Notes: a model not told the origin generated them from the sequence alone. 21,631 bases of DNA from Elysia marginata (GCA_019649035.1 BMAT01006695.1:124749-146379); one strand, 5' to 3'. Positions 1 through 8,678 are shown, counted from the first letter of the stretch. Translations and numbers: made by a program.

Positions 1-157
1 TGGCGGGGCTTAGCCTTTGCAGCCTTAGAGTAGCTACGCGCTTGCTTTGATTGTTCTAAGATATTTATTTTTGTAATAATGACCTGTTTATATTTAACGG
101 CCAAATGAAAAAGGCACTGTGCCTAATTGGCTACCATTGTAAAATAAAATTCAATTC

Positions 158-159
<2 letters not shown>
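1..159 (+). mobile_element. possible 3' terminal segment of a LINE
   Basis: The segment ends in TGTAAAATAAAATTCAATTC just before a CT microsatellite. A/T-rich tails with short ATTCA-like repeats are common at the 3' ends of CR1/L2-type LINEs in marine invertebrates. No coding sequence is visible, and the element would begin outside the window. The call rests only on tail composition, so it is weak. Confidence 0.25.
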
Positions 160-214
<55 letters not shown>

Positions 215-268
215 CTCTTTCTCTCTCTCCCTCCCTCCCTATCTCTCCCCCTCTCCCTCTCTGCCCCG
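160..268. repeat. (CT)n microsatellite with degenerate CT-rich extension
   Basis: Uninterrupted CT runs to about 211, then degenerates into CTTT and CCCT variants. The plus-strand open frame here is a poly Ser-Leu artefact of the repeat. Confidence 0.95.
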
Positions 269-309
269 CAGTCTAATTTTAAAAAAAAACTTATTTTATC
301 GATAAACTC

Positions 310-552
310 TCATAAACAATCCTCAAAGAAGACTATAACAAGCTGACTAAGCAATTCTAAGACTACAGCCTGGTCAAATACATAGCTGACTGGGCGCTTT
401 CGATCTCCAATAAAACGCTCGTGCTGGGCTACGCTCTGGTAGCGAGGATGAATAGCTAGTTCCAGATCTGGGTCGTCTTGAAGTTGTTGTAAGTATTCTG
501 TGTTTTCTTCCTTCACCCTCCGACCTTGTGTCTCGCACCACTGTCTAGATTC
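310..552 (-). CDS. unrecognised open frame, candidate terminal exon
   Basis: I do not recognise this protein. On the minus strand an AG acceptor candidate (ATATCAG, 553-559) precedes an 80-codon open frame closed by TGA at 310-312. Unlike the other open frames in the left part, its composition is that of a normal globular protein. It has an acidic, glutamine-rich helix (around EENTEYLQQLQDD), then a basic stretch containing HERFIGDRKRP, and a hydrophobic C-terminus ending VIVFFEDCL. The frame also extends upstream into a poly-leucine tract, but that part is a translated CAA/CAG-type microsatellite and probably not coding. No consensus donor is visible inside, so a last exon fits best. It could also be a fragment of an unrecognised mobile element, or chance. 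Confidence 0.3.
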   Translation of the reverse strand, partial: ESRQWCETQGRRVKEENTEYLQQLQDDPDLELAIHPRYQSVAQHERFIGDRKRPVSYVFDQAVVLELLSQLVIVFFEDCL

Positions 553-579
553 CTGATATTCAGCAGGGCACAAACAGAA

Positions 580-617
580 TAACAACAACAACAGCAGCAG
601 CAACAACAACAACAATA
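580..617. repeat. (CAA/CAG)n microsatellite
   Basis: A short trinucleotide tract mixing AAC and AGC units. It produces the artefactual poly-Leu start of the minus-strand frame to its left. Confidence 0.85.
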
Positions 618-693
618 GCACGTCGCACTTAATATGTACTTCCTAAAAATTTAGTGCGGCCGTCACAAAATACAGAATATATACTGTCGCGGA

Positions 694-940
694 TTGATTG
701 AAGTGTATTTTTACAAGCCCAATTCCACTTCAAAGGTGCTCTCAGGGCTTGGGTCCCAATGACAATTTACGGGCTGCCACCCAGAGACTAGCGGGGATAC
801 CATGACTTAGCCTCAGCCGGTCACATTATACTGACACCGACCCAACCAGTAGGGGCCCGGACTGTGCTCGGCTGTGTTTCGAACCCGCGACCTCTTGGAC
901 ACGGAGCGAAGCCACTACCAACTGAGCTATCTAGGCCCCT
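694..940 (-). mobile_element. tRNA-derived SINE (copy C), minus orientation
   Basis: Read on the minus strand, the element starts with AGGGGCCTAGATAGCTCAGT, which contains a Pol III box A (TAGCTCAGTTGG). About 35 bases later comes a box B (GGTTCGAAAC). The body contains GTCACATTATACTGACACC on the plus strand, nearly identical to the cores of the SINEs at 4979-5309 and 9901-10212. Those two carry a different tRNA-like head. A 12-base target-site duplication with one mismatch, TAC(T/A)GTCGCGGA, lies at 682-693 and 941-952 and fixes both ends. The element is 247 bp long. The duplication is direct sequence evidence of retroposition. Confidence 0.85.
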
Positions 941-952
941 TACAGTCGCGGA

Positions 953-1294
953 GGCAGCCACTGTACAACCAAATAATTGAAACATTTTAAGGCATGAAAT
1001 TAACAGAGGATAGAAGCACACTTAAAAATACCAAAAATATATTTGCCTTGGGTATATAGGTAATTAAAATTATGTGTATGCCGACGCTACTACAAGTCGA
1101 AGTTTCAAATCATATTAGAGGCAGGTATAGTTCGGGCATTTCTACTTAAAGCTTACTTCTATCAACTGCTAATTTCATACAACAGAATCTTTCAGTTACA
1201 AAATACAACGTACATGATTGTGTACAAAGCCTAGCAGTCGTGGCGATGTCTCCCTTCACATGCAGCTCTGTCAAGATAAATCGCGTGGTAAAAA
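953..1294. other. no recognisable feature
   Basis: A/T-rich unique-looking sequence. I see no exon signals, no tandem structure and no similarity to the other repeats in the window. Confidence 0.6.
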
Positions 1295-1450
1295 TAAGGC
1301 CGCAAACATACTGGGCCCGGTCCGTATCCAGCCCAGCAATGGCCGCCAGTATGATCAGACGGTGATTTTTTCCCGCCGCATTTTTGTTGCTCTATTTGTT
1401 TTCCGTTGCCGGGCTGGATACGGACCGGGCACAGTATATTCGCGGTCTAA
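1295..1450. mobile_element. foldback MITE, copy 1 (internally deleted)
   Basis: Imperfect terminal inverted repeats of about 45 bp face each other. The left arm contains CCCGGTCCGTATCCAGCCCA and the right arm contains its complement, GGCTGGATACGGACCGGGC. The same arms and the same centre (ATGATCAGACGGTG against ATGATGAGACGGTG) recur at 11244-11461, so this is a dispersed family. This copy is 156 bp against 218 bp for the other and lacks most of the inner left arm. No coding capacity. The ends read TAAGG...TCTAA and are less well preserved than in copy 2. Confidence 0.75.
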
Positions 1451-1756
1451 AGCACTCTATAGCATCTTTAAATGTATGAGCCGCACCCGCCGATGCACTG
1501 CCCCAAGAGGCCTTACTGTAGTACAGATGGACTTGTAGACCCTTCTAATTATAACCCGGGCACTCGTATATTATACATGGACAAAGTAAGTTCGGTCGGG
1601 AAAATTTTCTAGTTTAACAGTGTGAATAATCTATTGAGCACCAAAGCCTGAAAACAAAAACGAAAATCTAGTATTGAATCTTTGCCAAGGACTGTGTAGA
1701 TACTCACAGCTTGAAAACATGTTACATATAGGCCTATCGAGCGAATTGGTTTCTTT
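1451..1756. other. no recognisable feature
   Basis: Mixed-composition intergenic or intronic sequence. The minus-strand open frame that crosses it has no recognisable protein features. Confidence 0.55.
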
Positions 1757-1915
1757 ATCTCAGCAGTTGACTGTGTGAGTGTGCGGGAGTCAGTTTTTAA
1801 ACAAACACTTAGAAATCTTTTTTGGAAGCAGTCCTTTCTCGTTTCCAGGGATGCCTTCAAGACTGAACTTCTTTCGCCTGCCTTCAGGCCTTCACACAAA
1901 ATCAACTCAGACTGA
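1757..1915 (+). pseudogene. remnant of a CR1/L2-type LINE ORF2 C-terminus
   Basis: One frame reads SVRESVFKQTLRNLFWKQSF and closes with TGA at 1913-1915. Many CR1/L2-clade reverse transcriptase ORFs end with a motif of the form W(N)SLP..VR....S...FK..LKTHLF..AF. The spacing and the FK-x-x-L-x-x-LF core fit. The upstream WxSLP part is gone and no reverse transcriptase catalytic motif remains nearby. This is a short decayed tail. The family assignment rests on motif resemblance alone. Confidence 0.35.
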
Positions 1916-1979
1916 ATACACGGCGTACATTTCATATCGTGAGGTCAAACCAAAAAACGACTCTGAATAAACTGATTTC

Positions 1980-2553
1980 AGGTTAAAACCTGTAAAAAAA
2001 AAGGGGGGGGGGCATCCTTGCGTTTCCATAGCGTTTAGCATCTCTTAAATCTCTCATCCTTTTAGTTATCCGTACAAGGTCTACCTGAATGCAGTCACAA
2101 TTATGCTGTAGTCAGAAACTCATTAATATAATTTTTATATACCCTTACAAGAGAGGAAACTTAACAGTCGGGGTACAGTTTAAAAACCCCGTCCATACTT
2201 GTTAAAAGAATCGCATATCTGAGTTTTATCTATGTGTACCTCTAGGCTTGGATGAGTAAACAACAGGCGAGCCTTTCAAATCAGTCTGAGGAAACTCAAG
2301 ATTTCGGAAACTTTAAATGGACAACCCCTTCTTCAACATACAACGGCAAAAAAAGTAATTAAAACGCCGATCAGTTGTATTGGTTTTGAGTTAATAAGGA
2401 AATGCCTTATTTGGTGGGGTAAAGGAAAAGATCGAGGGATAAATTCGAATAGAGAAGAAGAGCGTTTTTGTACAGCGCCTAATCCACTATCTGTCACTAT
2501 CATATTAATTTTGGTTGGTCAGTGGCTAAATTTAACCTGTTTTCACTTTTCAG
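1980..2553. other. no gene; one A9-G10 homopolymer
   Basis: A run of A's directly followed by about ten G's lies at 1994-2012. The remainder is A/T-rich. Its last 30 bases form the branch-point and pyrimidine tract of the candidate acceptor at 2552-2553. Confidence 0.55.
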
Positions 2554-2652
2554 GCGTGGACTGTACACACAGTGGATGAATCACCAGTGCTAACCCCAAC
2601 ACCAGCTGATCACGCTCTAGTTACAGCAGCTGCTACTCCGATATATCGTTAA
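2554..2652 (+). CDS. candidate terminal coding exon, unrecognised
   Basis: A strong 3' splice site lies immediately upstream: a branch-like TTTAAC, then CTGTTTTCACTTTTCAG ending at 2553. The frame beginning at 2554 runs 32 codons, AWTVHTVDESPVLTPTPADH onward to ...TPIYR, and stops with TAA at 2650-2652. The peptide looks like an ordinary hydrophilic C-terminal tail rich in Thr, Pro and Ala. I cannot name a family. No matching upstream plus-strand exon was found in 1-2530, so the intron would have to extend beyond the window. It could be a chance AG behind a pyrimidine tract, or part of an old repeat. Confidence 0.25.
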   Translation, partial: AWTVHTVDESPVLTPTPADHALVTAAATPIYR

Positions 2653-2780
2653 AGTTTAGATCAAGATCGATTGTTAATAGTCTTTCAAGTTCCTGCAACC
2701 CGATTGACCGAAGATACCCAAAAACTACTGGCTAACTATGATTTAGAGTGAGTCAGCAGATGACCTTTTGAAAGAAAATA

Positions 2781-2807
2781 TACTGAGCGCCAAAAGAAAC
2801 GCAACAT
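2781..2807 (+). repeat. left terminal inverted repeat of the Tc1-like element
   Basis: 27 bases that pair with 4017-4043 with a single mismatch at the seventh base (G against C). Preceded by TA. Confidence 0.9.
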
Positions 2808-3099
2808 GACATTCATTACTTTCGCGCCCATGCAAGCTTTAAAGAAAGGTTGGTGAGTTGATTTTTTGTGTGTTGTGAGTAGTAACACATCTGAACATGA
2901 GTTCAAACACACTCCCGAGTCCCGTGCGTGGTTTGCCAGTCAAGGTGAGCGATTTTCGAATACCCTGTAAAAAATGTAAAATCCGTGCGTGTAGAAAAAC
3001 CACGTGGTCGAGATTCTCAAAATTACACACAAGGGTACCTTACAAGGTGCCCGATAATTATTCGCCATTTTTAGAATTAAACGATTTTATTTTTACAGA

Positions 3100-3732
3100 A
3101 TACCAGGCTTATCTGAAGTTGATCGTCATCGTGATTTAGGACTGCTCCAAGCAGGTCTTCCTATCAGTGAAGTTTCCCTAAGTATGAATGTAAACAGGAC
3201 GCCGATTTTCAGACTCAGACAACGTCTACATGAGACGAATACGGTGAGTCGTTCTGGGAGGCCTAGGTGCACTACGCAGAGACAAGACAGAAACTTTTTA
3301 AGAAATCATATGAACAACAGATTTCTTTCAGCTTCAGCTTCATCGCGCCAGACAAGAGGAAGAAATAATCAACGTATAAGGGCAAACACAGTAAGAAGAC
3401 GTTTATCTACCTCTGGCATACGTGCTCGTCGCCCATACATCGGCCCCATCCTGACCCAGCGTCACCGACACCAACGTACGATATGGGCCCAGGAACATGC
3501 CGCTTGAGATCGCATCCAATGGCGAAGAGTCATATTCAGTGACAAATCTCGATTCTGCATTGACTATGCTGATGGCTGTGTACGTGTATGGAGAAGAAGC
3601 GGTGAAAGATACCAAGCAGTATGCGTTAAGGAACACTACAGGTGGGGTGGAGCATCTTTGATGGTGTGCTGCTGTACTGGAAGCCCAAGGGGGGCACACA
3701 AATTTTTAGCCGGAGTCTGTCTCGATTTGTAA
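3100..3732 (+). pseudogene. Tc1-like (DDE) transposase pseudogene
   Basis: The reading starts at a lost start codon (ATA at 3100). It continues LSEVDRHRDLGLLQAGLPIS, the first helix-turn-helix of Tc1-like transposases. Next come a second DNA-binding segment with the linker SGRPRCTT, then SASASSRQTRG, and IRARRPYIGPILTQRH, a signature of invertebrate Tc1 elements. An in-frame TGA interrupts at 3505-3507. After it the frame is intact: WRRVIFSD (first catalytic Asp near residue 148), RVWRRSGERY, and RWGGASLMV. Similarity then ends and TAA follows at 3730. About 210 of roughly 340 residues are present. The second Asp and the final Glu of the catalytic triad are absent, so the product cannot be active. 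The longest ATG-initiated open piece is 3184-3507. Confidence 0.9.
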
Positions 3733-4016
3733 TTAAACTCTAAAGACTTATCTACTGAACAGGTATGTTAAAATATGGTCAAAGTTCCTGTATAGTTTGT
3801 ATTGTGAAATTTTACCAATGGTATCCTGTTTTCGTAAAATCTACTTTATCGAGGGTCTTTTGTATTAATCTAATGTCCTTGTCCTCAGAGGCCACCGATC
3901 CACCGATGAGCGTGGCGTTATTTTAAGTTGAAAAAGCAATAAATGACCTTTAAAATGATGTATTACATGTCTTATTTAATCCCTTGCAGTTTTCAGTAAT
4001 ATATATAGAAGATTCG

Positions 4017-4043
4017 ATGTTGCGTTTCTTTTGGCGGTCAGTA
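4017..4043 (-). repeat. right terminal inverted repeat of the Tc1-like element
   Basis: Reverse complement of the left terminal repeat, followed by the TA duplication at 4044-4045. Confidence 0.9.
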
Positions 4044-4058
4044 TAGAATGAATGAAAC

Positions 4059-4288
4059 AAACAGGTCGATGGTATTTTTGAAGAAAAAATAGTGCGTGAA
4101 AATAAACAGATAGACGGTATTTTTTAAGTAAAAAAATAGTGAACGAAAACAAACAGGTACGTGGTATTTTTTTAATGAAAATTAACATTTCGATCGTATT
4201 TTATTTTTAAGAAAAAAAAAATCAACGAAAAGAAACCGATAGATGGTATTATTTTTTTAAAGGAAAAAAAGTGAACGAAAATAAACTC
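4059..4288. repeat. degenerate tandem repeat, unit about 45 bp, roughly 4-5 copies
   Basis: Successive units start AAACAG, then (T/A)(C/A)GATGGTATTTTT, then an A-rich stretch, then TAGTG..CGAAAA. Copies begin near 4059, 4104 and 4151, then become less regular to about 4288. The array starts only about 15 bases after the right end of the Tc1-like element. Confidence 0.65.
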
Positions 4289-4499
4289 GAAAAAAATATC
4301 TAAAGACATTAAAAAAGACGGTGACCCATTCATATTTTACATCTCTTGGTAGCAAAAACGATCCATTAGGAGGTAAAAAAAAAAAGGAGGGGGGGGTAAC
4401 CTTACGAACAATCCAGCGGAAGTTCATGGTACCATATACATGTACATAGTTATAGCTTTAGGGGTGGTCTATGGATCTAGAGAGACCAAAGCTAGTTTT
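4289..4499. other. no gene; A-run/G-run at 4376-4398
   Basis: A/T-rich sequence with an A10-GGA-G8 homopolymer block. No other structure seen. Confidence 0.5.
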
Positions 4500-4640
4500 T
4501 ATGCGCTACGGAGCTGCTCGGGAGGACGAAGCCGATAGCTCAGGAAATCCAAGATGGCTGACGGGCTGACTGGGTCCGCAGCCAATCGTGTGCTGTAAAA
4601 CTTACACTACCAACGGATGTTATTACGTCATACGTTATCG
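4500..4640 (+). promoter_or_regulatory. promoter-like motif cluster (speculative)
   Basis: A locally CpG-richer stretch contains AAGATGGCTGAC at 4551-4562, which resembles the YY1-type element often found at animal transcription starts. It also holds a CCAAT box at 4582-4586 and TTACGTCA, a CRE/ATF-like site, at 4623-4630. A 72-codon plus-strand open frame (4588-4806) follows, but it is basic and low-complexity at its end and has no recognisable domain. The spacing of the three motifs is suggestive only. Confidence 0.15.
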
Positions 4641-4735
4641 TCGTCGTCGCGCAAGGTCTCTTATAGTTATACTGTCGCTGCTGGGGACTATGGGTGATAA
4701 AATTTGTATGAACCCACGCAAGAAGAAAAAGGTGC

Positions 4736-4753
4736 GGGGGGGGGGGAGGGGGG
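4736..4753 (+). repeat. G-rich run
   Basis: Eleven G's, one A and six G's in a row. It is a candidate quadruplex-forming or assembly-error-prone site. Confidence 0.8.
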
Positions 4754-4978
4754 CGACGCTGACACGACGAGGTCAGAGCCAGAAAGCTTTTGGGCGCAAA
4801 ACTTGATACATATCTAATATAGATTGGCCGGAAATTGCTGATTTTTGTCTTCTTAGGTCATACATCTGTACTGTGAATTTCAACGTCTGTCATGTTTCTG
4901 AGGCAGTCGTTTTAGACAGAGACGAGATAATCAAAGTGCAGTATCTGCAGTATAAACTATATGGGAGAAACTGCATGC

Positions 4979-5309
4979 TGGTTTGGTTTGGTTTGGTTGT
5001 TTGAATTTTAACGTCTTTTTTCAACTACTACCAGTTTTTATCAGAGACGGCGCTTGGGACAATTGAAAGCGTGCTGCCACACTGTGATGTTAGAAGCGTT
5101 TGCATACACCACACTCAGTCACATTATCCTGACACCGGGCCGACCAGACTAAGCTTTAAATCCGTAATGCCAGACACTAGGCGGATCAACTAGGCGGATC
5201 AGCTGCTAATACCAAATTTTAAAGTCCTTGGTTTGACTCGGCCGGGGATCCAACCACGCACCTCCCGATCTCTGAGCGAGTGTCTTACCGCTAGGCCACA
5301 GAGCCGGTT
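4979..5309 (-). mobile_element. tRNA-derived SINE (copy A), minus orientation
   Basis: The minus strand begins CCGGCTCTGTGGCCTAGCGG, carrying box A (TGGCCTAGCGG). A degenerate box B (GGTTGGATCC) follows about 35 bases later. After an approximately 100-base spacer comes the core CACATTATCCTGACACCGGG (plus-strand reading), then GCTTGGGACAATTGAAAGCG. The tail on the plus strand is a GGTTT-repeat at 4980-4998. A perfect 12-base target-site duplication, GAAACTGCATGC, lies at 4967-4978 and 5310-5321. A 13-base internal duplication of GGCGGATCAACTA is absent from the sister copy at 9901-10212. Length 331 bp. Confidence 0.92.
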
Positions 5310-5321
5310 GAAACTGCATGC

Positions 5322-6104
5322 ACTTTGATATTAGTGGGCGGCGTTGGTGGTGTGTTAGATTGAAACAATAGCCACTTATTTGTTTTCAGAATGTTTGGGG
5401 GTGCTCTCAAAGACTTTCACCCATCGTGGTGTGTGCCGTCTACCCTATTTCCACCCCTTGAAAACTTTTCCAATTTTATGATTTTTGGGTGCAAAGGCAC
5501 CAATAGAAGCTTTATAGAAAACAAAAGCAATATTCCTATTTTCATCCTGCGGGGTGCAAATGCACCGCCTATGTTGTAAAAGCGAATAAGAGAAACCCAA
5601 ATCATTCTTTGGGGTATCATTTATTTTTGTAAATTTTACACTATTTTGACTTATGACACGATTTACTGTAGAGAATGAGATTAGAGGTAAAACAAGAGTA
5701 ACGTCCCTTTTCCAGAAAATAAAATAAATCTGTCGCATAAATTCTAAAAGATTGTCATATTTGTATTCATATAAGAATAAGATAATGGAGAGACGCTACT
5801 CTTGTTGAAATCTCATTCCCTATTCTGTTATAGAAAATTACAAGGGGGGTATATGCATCCCAAGGGATGAAATAGGAGGAATTCGGCTATTTTTTTATTA
5901 TTATTTTTATTGCGGGGTGCAAACACACCCAAAAAAAAAAATCTAAAATTTCAAGGGAGATCATCTGGGGTGAGTAAACTATGCACGTGAGAGGTATGAA
6001 ATTTGGAGAAGTGATGAAAGGGGTCAATTTAGGAAAAGACATAAAGTTTGATGTTTATTGATGAAAAATTGATGATTTTAGAGCACATCCCAGAGGAGAG
6101 AAAA
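5322..6104. other. no gene; short inverted repeats only
   Basis: Contains the imperfect inverted repeat 5673-5819 and three GGTGCAAA-type palindromes (5487, 5551, 5914). Overlapping open frames on both strands at 5391-5738 show no domain or codon pattern that would support a gene. Confidence 0.5.
5673..5819. repeat. imperfect inverted repeat
   Basis: GAATGAGATT...AACAAGAGTAACGTC (5673-5705) faces GACGCTACTCTTGTTGAAATCTCATTC (5792-5818). There are about 30-base arms with a small gap and an 86-base spacer. It could be a relic of a foldback element, but no target duplication was found. Confidence 0.45.
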
Positions 6105-6440
6105 GGGTTATAAACACCCGAGGTGAGAATAGGGTTAAAACACCCGGGGTGAGTATAGGGTTAAAACACCCGAGGTGAGAACAGGGTTAAAACACCCGAG
6201 GTGAGAATAGGGTTAAAACACTAGAGGTGAGTATTGGGTTAAAACACCCAAGGTGAGAACAGGGTTAAAACACCCGAGGTGAGAATAGGGTTAAAACACT
6301 AGAGGTGAGAGCAGGGTTAAAACACCCGAGGTGAGAATAGGGTTAAAACACCCGAGGTGAGAATAGGGTTAAAACACTAGAGGTGAGAATAGAGTTAAAA
6401 CACCCGAGGTGAGTATAAGGTTAAAACGCCTGAGGTGAGC
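6105..6440. repeat. 26-bp tandem array, about 13 copies
   Basis: The unit is GGGTTAAAACACCCGAGGTG plus AGAATA. Variants CTAGAGGTG, CCGGGGTG and GAACA or GAGCA occur in individual copies. The CACCCGAGGTG part is a near-palindrome. 336 bp at period 26 gives 12.9 copies. The period is not a multiple of three, and I see no coding. Confidence 0.95.
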
Positions 6441-6511
6441 TTCTCACACTACAGCGGGTAGCTAGCCCTGAGGAGGGTTTCATTCCAGGATTTGCCTTCT
6501 TTCAGCTTATG

Positions 6512-6668
6512 AGCAGAGGTGCCACTCTTTCAACGTATCAGCAGAGGTGCCACTCTTTCAACGTATTAGCAGAGATGACACTCTTTCAACGTATTAGCAG
6601 AGGTGCCACTCTTTCAACGTATTAGCAGAGGTGCCACTCTTTCAACGTATTTGCAGAGATGACACTCC
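6512..6668. repeat. 28-bp tandem array, 5.6 copies, with two alternating variants
   Basis: The unit is AGCAGAGGTGCCACTCTTTC plus AACGTATT. Two variants occur, GGTGCCACT (B) and GATGACACT (A), in the order B B A B B A. The array lies 71 bp downstream of the 26-bp array, and the two units share no obvious sequence. Confidence 0.93.
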
Positions 6669-8040
6669 ACTTCTCTCAAAATAACTAAAAACCCTGGCGC
6701 TACGTTTGTGTAGATCAACATACACAATGAGCCTATAAGGTGCACTGAATTGCATTAACTCGTGGGATCCATCTTGTTCAGACCAGTGTCTTGTTCAATG
6801 TCTGAGGCTTCAAAAAAATAAAACGGGGAAAACAAACGGAAAATAACTGAAAAATGGGATTCCTGTATTAGTAAAAACCAAATGCCCAAGTGTGAAAACT
6901 AGTAACGAGAACTTCAAGAACCTATCGGACAACACTTTAACAACAACAGTAAATCCTTTGCCTTAAAAGATTCAAAGCTGATCTAGGCAAACTCTCGATA
7001 AAGTGGTTAAAAAAGCGAAATGGAGTTTCAAAACCTGTTTGTGAGGTCATTTAGCTTTTTTTTAAAAACAACTATTTTATGAGTTCTTCTTTAGAACACC
7101 ACTACAAAGCTGCCCAAACAACGATTTTGTTGATAGTTGTTCTTTAGTGCTTGAATATTTTGTTTCTTTAGCGTCAATATCAGAATGTTGGACTTATGAA
7201 GTTTATACACCAACCACCCACGAAGATCTAAGGTACACACCCGTCAAATGGCTATAAGTTTTGAAATTATGATGGGCTCACGTGAAAATATGCATAATAA
7301 AACGCATTCAGTTTTTTTTTTTTTTTTTTTTTTTTGTAGGGAGGGGTTGTTCTGTAGCCATTCTGCTGTGGTTGTTTGAAATAGTGTTAAATTTTAACGA
7401 GTGTAACTCCGTCAAACAGCGGTAAAACATCAGGCTGTTTTACAGCGCACTCAATATCCCCGAAACTAAGGCAGTGCAGGACTGAAATAATTGGCGGCCA
7501 TGATTGATGTTGGCGTCCCAAACGTACATACTGTGCATGCAATAAAAACAAGTCATTCAACGTTAAGCTATTAGGCTACACTTAACGAAACAAACAAAAA
7601 AAAAAAAGAAAGAAATACTTTTAATTTGCTGCAGTGTAACAGGCAGAGACAAGACGTCGGTGATCGATTTGTCTGTAAAACGCCAAAAGGTGTTAAAGTT
7701 CGTGCAAAGAGCCGATGGTCTCGATCTGACCCTGAGGGCTGTGAGACTGTGCCAGGGCTGGCTCTCTCACGCCGCTGACCAGCAGAGAGAAACGAATGGT
7801 AGGCAATGGTAGGCAATGGTAGGCAAGGTGTTAATGAACTAGGCGAAGACAGCGTGCCAGCCAGTTTGGCAAGGTAAACATAGGAGTTGGAAGGATGGAG
7901 AGAACTGTTGAGTTAACACAACATCATAGCCACACAAACACGGCTAATGAAAGAGCGGATGTTTGTCACTGATGCGTTTTGATTAAACGGTTGATGACAC
8001 CCTGAAAGAAAGACTCGTTATAATCTGAGGCAGGAAGTGG
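6669..8040. other. no gene; T23 run and a short 10-bp triplet repeat
   Basis: A T-homopolymer lies at 7313-7335. ATGGTAGGCA-type 10-base units repeat three times at 7795-7827. A minus-strand open frame at 7571-7816 has no recognisable motif and ends in a poly-Phe/Leu artefact of an A-rich run. Nothing else found. Confidence 0.5.
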
Positions 8041-8088
8041 TGGTTGTGGTGGTGGTAGTGGTAGTATAGTGGTTGCAACAGCTGCAGC

Positions 8089-8158
<70 letters not shown>

Positions 8159-8178
8159 TTAATAGTGGTAGTAGTAGT

Positions 8179-8210
<32 letters not shown>

Positions 8211-8250
8211 AGTATTAGTAGCAGCAGCAGTGACCCTAACAAAAGCAGCA
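8041..8250. repeat. compound trinucleotide repeat (TGG, AGT, AGC)
   Basis: GTG/GTA units lead into a long pure AGT tract at about 8090-8158. AGC runs at about 8179-8196 and 8220-8230 are interspersed with AGT. Confidence 0.95.
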
Positions 8251-8678
8251 GCAGTTTGATGTTGATGAAGAAGTTAACGAGACTGATAGCTCAAAATCTG
8301 TCTTCCGCTAAACGCGCTACCAGCTCAGGTAACTATGAAACCTCTTCACTTCAGTTGAACTTGCAGGCTGATGGCGAATCTGAACACCAATTCAATGGAA
8401 GAATCAACTCACATTGTCTGCCTATAAAAAAAAAAGTTTTGAATACTAAACTTAAAAGCAGCCCCCCACCCCACTCCCCACCCAAGGGAAAAAAAACGGA
8501 AGTTCCCGGAAAATTCATCTCGTTTTTGTTTGCTTTGTTTTGTTGGTTTTTTTTACTCCCCGTTTTCTGAGTTTTCTGGGAAAATAGAAGACGTGCAGTG
8601 TGATATTTCAGCCAAACGAGAGCAATGAACCTGTTAAACAGGGCTGAGGTTGTTATTAAAGTTGAGGTTGTTCCCATT
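8251..8678. other. no supported gene
   Basis: Opposing open frames of 104 and 108 codons overlap here (8256-8570 plus, 8351-8677 minus). Neither has a domain, a signal peptide or splice signals that I recognise, and both run through homopolymer tracts. Confidence 0.45.

Larger units (their letters stand above)
2781..4043 (+). mobile_element. Tc1-like DNA transposon, decayed and internally deleted
   Basis: Terminal inverted repeats of 27 bp with one mismatch (2781-2807 and 4017-4043) start TACTGA(G/C)CGCCAAAAGAAAC. Each is flanked by TA, the target-site duplication typical of the Tc1/mariner superfamily (2779-2780 and 4044-4045). Between them lies one plus-strand transposase pseudogene (3100-3732). 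At 1263 bp it is shorter than the roughly 1.6 kb of complete Tc1 elements, because the 3' half of the transposase is missing. Both ends remain recognisable, so cross-mobilisation by a related transposase could once have been possible. Confidence 0.9.

Noticed and set aside
870..935. Functional tRNA gene (also at 5225-5305, 10140-10212 and 11635-11690)
   Set aside because: Boxes A and B are present, but acceptor stems are not convincingly formed. Each sits at the head of a longer repeat, two with clear target-site duplications, so these are SINE heads.
1218..1538. 106-codon plus-strand protein
   Set aside because: The frame runs straight through the foldback MITE and its flanks and has no independent coding evidence.
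2897..3139. 80-codon open frame inside the left part of the Tc1-like element
   Set aside because: It lies in the non-coding 5' region of the transposon and in a different frame from the transposase. There is no known second protein in Tc1 elements.
6105..6440. Interstitial telomere repeat, because AGGGTTA occurs in each unit
   Set aside because: Only a single TTAGGG-like hexamer occurs per 26-bp unit. There is no consecutive TTAGGG run.
6105..6668. CRISPR-like array
   Set aside because: The units are contiguous tandem copies with no unique spacers, and the genome is clearly animal.
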